DNA of 64,000 bases from Cyclina sinensis. Taxonomy: Eukaryota; Mollusca; Bivalvia; Venerida; Veneridae. The notes beneath the pieces were generated by a model that was not told where the DNA came from, made no database searches, and saw nothing but the letters and a program-made list of their open reading frames with translations. The stretch spans positions 24,561,908 through 24,625,907 of the forward strand of contig JAAONU010000019.1 of assembly GCA_012932295.1 (NCBI GenBank), written 5' to 3'. Position numbers and translations under genes: made by a program. Positions 24,301 to 33,900 of this stretch are shown in pieces. Each line of letters begins with the position of its first letter. Within the stretch, counting starts at the first letter, position 1.

Positions 24301-27300
24301 GCATAACCTAGAACTTAGATATTTTGAATGGAGCATTATCTAGAGGTTCTCCTCAAGCTAATAATAATAATGATATTGTACTTGTTATATCCCTGGGATC
24401 AGAGCTGGCTCTGATTCAGGATTCTATTTACATGAAATATAAGATCTTAGAAAAACCTCAATTCAAAATGGGTTATTTTGTTTCCGATGTTTGCTCAATA
24501 GCAGACCCACAGCCAAAGTACTCAGTTGAACAACCCAGGGCCATCATGGTTCTCGTGTTTTATAAACACTATCCGATTTGGTCGACCATTATAAATCTTT
24601 TTTTTAACTTGCTTAGTTCAAAAATGGAATCCAGAAATTTGAGTAAATAATCCGAAAACGACGTGGAAAACGTGACCGTGAATAATGACCCCGAATGTCA
24701 TCAGATACAATAACGCTAAAGAGCGAGTGGGGAAGTTTGCATGGTTTTCTCAGTAGGTAAAAGAATGTCGCAAGTCGCCTTGGAATTTGTTGCATTTTTT
24801 TTTACAATATCTGTTATATGTTCTATCCATCATGTTGATTTGATGAATAATTCTTACACATTTTTGAAATCTAAAAGAAGCTTGACACAAGATAAGGACT
24901 AACAAAATCTTGCAAATGTTTCAACAGATAAGGCATAAAAAAGCAAGGAACAAGTAATACAAACAGACATTTTGATTTTTTTAGTTCTCCATATATTATA
25001 GCTAATGCACGACAGTATTGTATTGAAGCTATAACAACAAGGTAGCTTACCAAATCATCTTATTTTGTGGGCAGGGGTAGGGGAGCAGTATATTTTCAAA
25101 TTCTATTTAGGAACTCTGTGGTGAAATTTGCAAATTTGTATTACTTCTTTAGTGCCAGTACATTAAGAGGACATATGGTTAAGCTTCATTCAGATGTACA
25201 CATAACTGTTAATTGATTTTTTGTTTGTATCTTTATCACATATATAGTTACAACTGACAATAAAGACCATCCTTGTGAAAACCAAATACGGTCTCTGTAT
25301 GTAGGTGGTCTATGTTCAGAAAGAGCCTTTTACTTACCTCATATTAATGAACAAATAAAAAGTTTTTTGCAAAGTAATCGCTATTCAAAATCCTTTTTTA
25401 TCGGGTTTGACCGTGTATTGCTTAAACAAACTATCCATTTTCTTTCACACTGAATTTTTATTTGCAGATCTGATCAACGCGTTTGAAGGATCGACTGAGC
25501 GTATTCAAGCTGGACAGATAAACTCAACAGCCTCACTTTTTGCTTCTTTTCCTCACCCACGAATTTCAAAAACAACTGGATTTTTTGACATAGTAAGACC
25601 TAAAAGTCTGTTCGAGTAGCTAACTGACTGACAGTAAAATTTCATAATACGTCTTGTACAAGGGTTAATAAATGTGGCTGAATAACTTCAGTGTTCGTTA
25701 ATACACTGAAATCGACTCTTTCAAGTGTCTTTTGTTGACTATAATGTAAAAGATATAGACGTAAGTTCTCGATATGAAATCTTCAGGAAACCGGTTCGAT
25801 CCCCATTAAGGTGTCCCTGGGAAAGAAAACACTATTATAATTTCCCAAGTTTTTCTGTTTTGTATTTAAACTTCGACAGATGAAAGCAAAAAACTGTTCT
25901 AACTGGCACTGAATAAAGAACCAGGTAGGAGATGTTTCAGTTGTAAATATGTACAGTGCTCCAGCTAGTACAAAACAGAAGAGTGCAGCACTTTCCTTTA
26001 TTGTGATTACATTATATTGTTGTTATGGTATCTTAATGGTATTATTGTTTTTTATTTTTTACTTTTAGACAGTGGGAACAGCCCTTTTGACAGGGGCTAT
26101 AGCAGCAATCACTGACCCTCACAATGCTGGACCTAATAGAGGGCTTATACCGCTGGTGTTTACGCCAATGCTATACGGTATAGTGATGACATTTGGTGTG
26201 AACACCGGTGCTGCAATAAACACAGCTATAGACCTGTCGGGAAGAACGTTTGCATATATGATTGGATACGGCCCAGAAGTCTTTACGTAAGTTAAGGGCT
26301 GTCGACGAGGGAAGGGTCTTATATGGGATGTCTTAACTGCATAGCACTCACTTGCTGTCCCGTTATCCGCACGTTTGGACCTATAATTAGTTCGTCATGT
26401 GCCTTTTCCGTTATATCATATGTAAACCACTACTTCTTTTATAGAAATAATTTAAGTGGGTTATGTCCATTTATTAGTAATGTGTTTGTGCTGTACATTT
26501 GACAGTTTGTGTGATTCAGTTTTTAGGTCTTTTTTGTCATCTGCATGCTATATCATATTCGTTGGGAATTATAATTTATATTTAGACAAATTCAACTGTT
26601 TTTTTCTACATAACAAATTTGAGTTGGCACAGAATGTTGTGTAAAATGCACATAAAGAATTATCATTAGCACACAAATTAGTTAAAGTATTATACCAACT
26701 AGTTTACAGAAGTATTTACATAACAAACTGAAATTAGCACCGAATATAACTGAAAATGTACAGTACAAATTATCATTTCGACTGAACAAACTGAAAGTGC
26801 TCAACACAAACTCGTCAATGTAAAAATAGTCAACGTACAGTTCAAACTAGTAAGTAGATATAACAAAATCTAGTTTGAAAGACAAGGCAGTTTAGGCGTT
26901 CCATATTCTTAACTTTGGCCTTAATTACGTGCAAATATAAGCTAAATATACTAGAAAAAAAACTTGACAGTTAAGATTGTTGGCAAATAATTATATTAAT
27001 CTCCTGCCGCATTCAAGATGTCATTCAGTAAGTACTATAATGACTCAACTTTCGGCAGAGTAACTTGGCATTACCATTGCATAACAAACAATAAAATCAT
27101 TGTTTCGAAAGCATAATATTACTGAAAGTCATGAAATAACAATATTTTTATCTTATTTTTGTGCAGGCATGCAAACAACTGGGCATGGATTCCGCATGTA
27201 GGTGGAATTACTGGTTCCGTCATTGGTTCGTTCGCTTATCAACTAATGGTCGGCAATCACTTACCTCAGGAACTAATATATTCAACCGAAGATATAGTAC

Positions 27301-27410
27301 AGAAAGAAATCCCTGATTCAAGAAATGGAAACCCCGTTGATTTGAAAGAATATAAGACGTCACTATCTGTGGAATCGATTAAAACAGTATCGACAACAGT
27401 TGACAGCTAA
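21377..27410 (+). CDS. Aquaglyceroporin-like channel with altered NPA boxes, complete
   Basis: Six exons join in phase to 315 aa: 21377-21472, 21678-21804, 22420-22557, 25468-25592, 26069-26286 and 27167-27410 (TAA). All introns are GT-AG. Order: helix 1 (exons 1-2), an extracellular NAS sequon, helix 2, loop B, helix 3 (LPLYIVSELIGAF...), a long GLP-type loop with LFASFPHP, helices 4-5, loop E, and helix 6 starting WAWIPHVGG. The LFASFP, ITDPHN, GLIPL and YGPEVFT segments match aquaglyceroporins (AQP3/7/9/10 type). These are membrane pores for water, glycerol and small solutes. The first NPA box reads NPN (residues 79-81) and the second NTA (213-215). The arginine normally following the second box is Ile216, while the glyceroporin aspartate (D217) is kept. 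Helices and splice sites are intact, so this is not an obvious pseudogene. Molluscs have a lineage-specific glyceroporin branch with unusual pores, and membership is plausible but untested. A second, inverted copy lies at 58.0-63.3 kb. Confidence 0.88.
22600..24350 (+). repeat. Dispersed repeat with ~175-bp tandem units, in aquaporin intron 3
   Basis: Units carry 'caaggcctagagctctgaaa', 'ttcttgtctgaaacc', 'accaagattgttcaaattat' and 'cctggggtcaaaattg...cc', recurring about every 170-190 bp. The element begins with 'cgacatctcctctgaaacca', exactly as at 50.3 kb. There is no open frame over the units, and its coding capacity, if any, is lost. Confidence 0.85.
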
Positions 27411-27481
27411 CAAGCCTGGATATGTTAAATGTTGTAAACGTATTTTCTTTCTGTACATAAAAATGATAATTAATAACTTGC

Positions 27482-27487
27482 AATAAA
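27482..27487 (+). promoter_or_regulatory. Polyadenylation signal of the aquaporin gene
   Basis: AATAAA lies 72 bases after the stop codon and is the first canonical signal in the 3' flank. Confidence 0.6.
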
Positions 27488-28179
27488 ATTATGTTACACA
27501 TCTTTCGGTTTTACGATTTTTCTTTTTATGAAAATTGAAACTTGTGCTGCGCGTTCGTGCATATGTGCGCGTGCATAAAAATATAACAGACACATTTTTT
27601 CTTCTTTCGACAACTTCTGTATACGGATAATAAAATATCTTTAAAATTGTAGTTTTACAATGATATTTCTTTTTTGAAACTGGACACAGAACGTATGACA
27701 CTTTGGAAAACGTATTAATCATATTTGATAATTATAGTGTCATAATGTTCCTCGATTGTTCACATGAGCTGGGAATAGGAATTTTTATCACATATATAAA
27801 ATGGCAGCTCATTTTCATATACCACGATAGCATTTTTTTCATATTTCCTGTGGAATTTTTATGTTCAGTGCCAGTAACATGGAATAACATTCTCCATATT
27901 TTAGTATAAATACTCATCTTCACAAAATAAAATGTTTACATACTGCTTATTCCTTATCAAAACCATAGAATATTATGGCAATTAAGATCTTAATATCATT
28001 AAAATGTATAATAGCCTCATGACTTCCATAACATCGTCAAAGTCTGTCAAAAGGTACGCAGCAGACGAACTAATGAAAACATGTCCAATACAAAACAATA
28101 CTCTTATTCAATATCTGATTCTCAATATGATAACCATAACGAAAATTCTTATTACAATGATTATTAATATGAATAGTGA

Positions 28180-28550
28180 TGATCATGATGATAATGGCGA
28201 GAACGCGATGATTATAGTGGCAAGCAAGCTTATGATGATGATGACGACGACGATGATGATGATGATGATGGTGATGATGAAAATGACAGTTTGGAGCTTC
28301 AGTATAACGTTTTTGTAACATGATGATTACAAAGGCGATTGTGTTTAATGACGATGATGATAGAGATGACGATAAAGTTAATGATGATTGTGACGAGCAT
28401 GCTTATGATGGTCATGAAAATGACAGGTTCTTGAGCACAACGTTTACATTATATAGTGATAAAGCGATGATTTCGCAGATGTTAAATGATGATGACGAAG
28501 TTTAGAACGGCATTGACGACGACAATGATGATGATGACAATATAAATATG
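28180..28550. repeat. GAT/GAC-rich microsatellite
   Basis: Imperfect 'gatgatgatg' and 'gacgacgatg' triplets occur in two patches. Open frames here translate to runs of D/M on one strand and H on the other and are not genes. The inverted copy is at 56860-57250. Confidence 0.85.
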
Positions 28551-28829
28551 TTGTAAAACCGGAAGGCATAGAATTAATTGGGAATATTGTGATAATCAGT
28601 TGTCTCTCTTGGGCGAAAAGATAGAATCCTATTCTACTTAAGTGTGTAGAAATATGATCTAACATATACCACTCAAAATTTGCTAAAGATCGCATTTCTT
28701 TACATTAAGTATTTCGTTCATGTTATTACCTTGTGAAATGATTTCTTATAATGATATACCTATATACGGGTTTCATAAGTCTGTAGTTAAAAATATGTCA
28801 TGTTGGACGCGAGAAAAACGAGAAGGTGT

Positions 28830-29490
28830 ATACCCATGGAAATGGCGATTTATGACCATGTGCCTCCATTATTACATGCAGCATAATGTTTTTTTTATTA
28901 TCGCCAAACTTTGTTTGAAATTTAAAAAAAAAAAAAAACAAAAAAAAAAAAAACAAAAAAAAAAAAAACAAACCCTATGACAAAACGACAAGTTAGTCGT
29001 CATCTTAGTGAAGGTGAAATGAACAGGGGCATTGGAATGCTAGATACTGGATGGTCACAAAGGCAGGTTGCGCATGTCATTAGCGTATCCTAGAGATTTG
29101 TCTCCAGGATGTGGAATCGATTTAAAAAACTGGATTTTTTTGTTTGCATCTGCACGCCGAAGGACGAGAGCATTCAACGACTAAAGCCAAGTGTCGATTT
29201 ATCGTCCTTCCAGCCAAACGCCACAGGTTCCGAATCACAATAACATAATGGAACGACTGGTGTTCGTATAAGTAGGCAAACCGTTAGAAACCGGTTGCAT
29301 GATGTTGGATTGAGATCACGGCGACCTGCAATACGCATCCATTGACTCAACAACATATTCAAAAGCGTTTGCTATGGGTGCAAGCTCATGTTACATGGAC
29401 AATTCATAACTGGACTTCAGTTCTCTTCACAGATGAGTCCAGGTTTTGTGTGGACTTTACGGACAGGCGCAAACAGAGAAAAGGGTGAAC
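28830..29490 (+). pseudogene. Degenerate Tc1-type transposase, 3'-truncated
   Basis: Broken frames in order show the helix-turn-helix start (LSEGEMNRGIGMLD then WSQRQVAHVIS), WNRFK and RQTVRN-like sequence. These are followed by LTQQHIQKRLLWVQAHVTW and FTDESRF, which carries the first catalytic Asp. Several stops and frameshifts interrupt it, and it ends near 29480 before the second catalytic Asp. A long A-rich tract (28921-28971) interrupts its 5' part. The homologous relic at 55.1-55.9 kb sits at the same place relative to the second aquaporin. Confidence 0.85.
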
Positions 29491-29499
29491 GAACTTTAA

Positions 29500-29959
29500 C
29501 ATGTGAATTTCAAAATAAAACTATAAGTTTTACACGATATTTACTTCATTTGGGTAGAAGGATAAGCACTAAAAGTATAAGTACAATGAAAATACAAAAT
29601 TTAACAAAATAAACATAAACCTGAAATAATCCATAAGATAAACTTGTGTGAAAAAAAAGATGATAAAAAGATACTGTGCCCTAAATATTAATTCTTATAT
29701 ATATATCAACGAAGGTACACGATTTGTACAGGTATTATTTTGTTAAAAAATATAAATACAGTCGCATATGTAGATATTTGACCCTCAAATTGATGAGTTT
29801 GCTGTGATTTCCTTGAAGACTGAATAATTGATAAAGTTAAACAAGCGGTATCTTTAGATAGCAAATCCCGACAATTATAGAGTTTACAGCTGACATTAAG
29901 CGTGGTATTTACAATCAGGTACGTATATTAATATACGTACCAGGTACATTGGACATTAT
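29500..29959. other. AT-rich junction between Tc1 relic and LINE
   Basis: No feature is recognised except a short inverted motif 'acgtatattaatatacgtac' near 29920, a 20-base palindrome just before the LINE fragment. Confidence 0.5.
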
Positions 29960-30443
29960 ATTTTTTTGAAAGTGAACAAATATCAACTATTTTGTAACAG
30001 CAAATTTACTGGTGTTGGGAATAGAGGATGTTTATTATTTGCCAGAGACTTTCTGGAGGTATCAGAATACATATCCTTAAATGATATATCTGCTATGGAG
30101 GCTATCTGGTGTGAGGTGAAAACTAGCAAATCAGAAAAACTACTTACAGGCGTTGTCTACAGGTCCCGAAATTCTGGTGATGACAATAACACATTGTTGA
30201 ACAATATGATAAGTGCACTAAATAATGAAAACCACACACGGATAGTTGTTATGGGCGATTTTAATTATCGTGAAATAGTCTGGGAGCATTGGATATCCAA
30301 CATGCCAGAAAACCATAGCAGTCATGAATTTATAGAATATGTAAGGGATAGTTTTGTACATCAGCACATTGACTTTAATATCAGATTTAGAGATTAAGCC
30401 ACGACCAAGTGTGTTAGATCTTGTTTTCTCGTCTGACGAGTTA
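29960..30443 (+). pseudogene. LINE (CR1/Jockey-like) endonuclease part, 5' half of a split element
   Basis: An open frame (29966-30397) shows the apurinic-endonuclease signature: GVVYRS, then VVMGDFNYREIVW, and further on RDSFVHQH. A shifted frame then carries PSVLDLVFSSDE, the usual end of this domain in CR1/Jockey-clade LINEs. The reading stops at 30443, where a BEL/Pao element has inserted, and resumes at 36416. The 5' end is missing or very degenerate. Confidence 0.85.
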
Positions 30444-30618
30444 TATCGTATAGCGTGGGTTGAATAATAAACAAATGCGTTGTGTTCTAGGTTCTTCCTT
30501 TTTCTCTCGGTTCAAATTACCAACTGTTTACATATAATAGCAACGACAACAAAACAATATAATTATACGACGTAATATAGAAAAGCGCGGCGCGGCAAAT
30601 AACGTTACATTCACAACA
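30444..30618 (-). repeat. 3' LTR of BEL/Pao element (175 bp)
   Basis: Same sequence as 36227-36415 but lacking 14 bp around 'gtgacgtcaaagacgttaca'. The missing piece in this copy lies next to short 'gacgt' repeats, which suggests deletion by slippage. The sequence just inside the LTR in element orientation is 'ggcccccagaa'. Confidence 0.9.
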
Positions 30619-30950
30619 TTCTGGGGGCCGCGAAAAGTGACTCATAATTGAAAATTGAAAGCGTGTACTTTTAAAAGTGAATGAAATACTTAATCATGAA
30701 ATTCTTACTTTAAGAATAAGCAATCTAATTATGAGAAACGTAAATTTGCAAATACTTAAATTAACACATGTTAAATGTAATTTATCGTTTCAATAAAATG
30801 AATATTGAATCTCATAATTTCCGAATTATTGTCTCTGGTGCTTCAAACATATTTCAACGTAAACTTCGCGCACATAGTAAGGTAAATAAATCTTTATTGC
30901 TATTAAATAGTCTCTGTTTACTATACACCAACATTTTCTCGTTTAAGGCA

Positions 30951-33900
30951 TTAATCATTAACTTCACTAACAGTCTCTAAAGGATAGAGTTTCACTATCG
31001 GTCTGTTTGTAATTCCGTTTATCGTTTTTATCTTCGCGGCACGGACACAACCATCATTTCCGGTCATCAGCTCTAGGATTACAGCAAGTTTCCAGCGGAT
31101 CCGTGGTCCCTCATCGTATACCTGCACGACATCTCCGACTTTGATACGTTTTTCGTCTGAACCCGTAATTGTGTGGTATTCTCTCAAAGCGGTTAAGTAC
31201 TCGAACTTCCAGCGTCTTCGGAACTGCTCAATGATTTCAGACTGTTTCTTAGCTCGGTTGGTGAGTGTCGTCTGGTCACTTTGAATTAGCGCTAAATCGT
31301 CGTCTGATAAATGTTCATGATGCGGAAGTGACGTCACCTTACGACCGTAAAGTAAATGTGACGGTGTTAACGGTTCCAAATCGTCAATGTTCGATGATAC
31401 ATGAGTTAGCGGTCGATCATTTATCACTGCTTCAATCTCTGTCACTATAGTCTGTAATGTTTCCATGGATACATAGCGTCTCCCGAGGATCTTCTTTAAT
31501 GACGTCTTAGTCAGCCCAATCAAACGTTCCCAAAACCCTCCGTACCATGGTGCTCGTTTGGGGATAAAACGCCATTCTGTACCCTTTCTGCTAAGCTCTT
31601 CTCGCACGACTTCTGAGTTGAAGAGTTTCTTCAGGTGATTAGCAGCAGCAATATACGTCGTTGCGTTGTCTGATATCATCGCCATCGGTAACGACTTCCG
31701 GCTAGCAAATCTCCGGAACGCTTGAAGAAATGAGTCTGTAGATAAGTCTGGAACTACTTCTAAATGAACGGCTCTTGTTGTAGCGCATGTGAATAGGCAG
31801 ATGTAGCATTTTCTTTCACTTCCGGTAGCGTTCTTAACAAATAGTGCACCCGTAAAATCTACACCTGTGACGCTGAAGGGCGGAGACTCATTCACTCTGA
31901 CTTTAGGAAGGGGTGGTGGGTCTGGTGCTAGGTATGGTTTGCCGGTTACTCTGGTACAATTCACGCACGTCTTTAAAACCGATCTAACACATTGGCGGAT
32001 GGACGGTATCCAGTACCTTTGTCTGATCTGCGTAATGGTACTATTTACTCCGGAGTGTAGTTGACTTTTGTGGACATCTAACACAATCAATTCGGTAAGT
32101 CTGTGCTTCTTTGGTAGAAGGTAAGGGAATTTAGTGTCATACTGTACGGGGGCGTTGTGAATTCTTCCACCGCAACGTAATAGTCCCTGTGGGTCTAGAT
32201 ACAGTTTAAGTTGTCGAACCAACGGTAAACGGGTACTGTTCGATGTAAAATTTTCTATTTCTTCTTGAAAGTTTGTTATTTGACACGATTTAAGCCATGT
32301 AACTTCTGCTTCGTTGAGTTCGGTTGCTGATAAGCTGTTCGTTAATCTGTCTTCTTTTGGTCGTCTGCAGTTGTTGATGAATCTTAGTACATAGGCGGTT
32401 ACATGACGTAGTTTCAGGTATGTACTGTATCTATCTAGGTTAATAAGTCTATGAACGCCCGTGATTTCCGTACACTTCAACGTTACTACATTTGTCGTCT
32501 GCTTCGAACTCGTATCTTCATCAGCGGGCGTCTGCAAGACTGACTGGTCGTATTTCCAGGTAGGCCATATTTCTTTGTTAGATAACCATGTTGGACCGGC
32601 GTTCCATAGTTCGTTGTCAAGGTAAGTATCGGCTGATATACCACGTGTCAGTAAGTCTGCTGGATTGTCATTTGTGGGGCAATATCTCCATGGTGATTGA
32701 TCTGTCAGCTGATGTATTTCGTCTACTCGATTTCGGACAAAGCGTTTTAAGGATTTTGATGTAGTCAGCCAGTGGAGTACGATTTGGCTATCTGACCAAA
32801 ATGTTACGTTCTGTATGGGCAAGCTCTCTTGAAGATGGGATGCAAGTCTTGCGCCAATTAATGCTGCCATTAGTTCAAGCCGAGGTAGGGTTAATGTCTT
32901 TACCGGTGCCACTCTGTTCTTCGCCATAACCAGTCTAGCGTGTGAAAGATCGCAAATGTAAGCTGCTGCTCCGTACGATTTGACGCTTGCATCTACAAAC
33001 ACGTGAAGTCTTGTTTCACTGTTTATGCTTGCTGCGGGTAGGAATTGTCTGGAAAATTTCACGTCAGTAGCTTTGTTGAGGGATTCTGCTAACTGGTTCC
33101 AAGTTTCGCATATATCATCTGGCAAAGGTGTATCCCAGTCGTAGTTGGACTTCCATAGTTCTTGTAGTAAGATTTTTGCACTGACGGTAACGGGACTAAG
33201 TAGACCAAGGGGATCATAGATTTGTGATGAGTACTTTAGAATGGTTCTCTTCGTAACTACGTCTTGTATTGGAATATTTCTTCGTGTAAATGTCATTTCG
33301 TCACTGAGGGGATCCCATCTCATTCCAAGTATCTTGACAACTTCATCACTATCTCGTACATTCTCTGTTTTTGCAAGGTCTCTAAGGGCTTTACTGTTGG
33401 AGGTCCATGAACGTAGATTCATACCTGCGCTGGACATCAACTCTCGCGACTCTGTAAAGTAGGTAAGTAGATCTGATACTTTTTCGAAGCTTGAAAGTAC
33501 ATTGTCAACGTATATATCTCTTTCAATGATCTCGGCTGCGTGTACGTGCTTGTTAAGTTCTAGGTGTTTCAGGATGGTGGCGCTAAGCATGAACGGCGAA
33601 CAGGTAGCTCCAAACAATACGGATTTAAAGCGGTAAGTGCGTAATGGACTGTCTTTGTTTTCAATGTCAATTGTCCACAAGAATCTGGTAGCATCTCTGT
33701 CTCCTTCATATAAACCGACATGTAGAAAGGCTTTTTCAATGTCTGTAGTGATGGCGTAACCATGGAGACGGAATCTCACTAATATGGCGGTAAGATCATT
33801 CAGTATGGGTGGGGTTGATTCTAAACAGTCATTCAAGCTTGGGAGGTGGGGAGATGTGCGGCAACTGCAGTCATAAACTATCCGGATGGGTGTGGTCGCT

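Larger units (their letters stand above)
25200..29480 (+). repeat. Left arm of large inverted duplication
   Basis: This arm runs from aquaporin intron 3 through exons 4-6, the 3' flank, a GAT microsatellite and a Tc1 relic. The same sequence occurs in the same order, reverse complemented, at 55140-63560. Matching landmarks are exon 4 (25468 vs 63316), exon 5 (26069 vs 62571), exon 6 (27167 vs 58287), the GAT-rich stretch (28180-28550 vs 56860-57250), 'atacccatggaaat' (28831 vs ~56050) and the transposase relic. Homology left of about 25.2 kb is not clear by eye. Confidence 0.85.

Noticed and set aside
28004..28505. Met/Asp-rich frames
   Set aside because: Translations of the GAT/GAC microsatellite.
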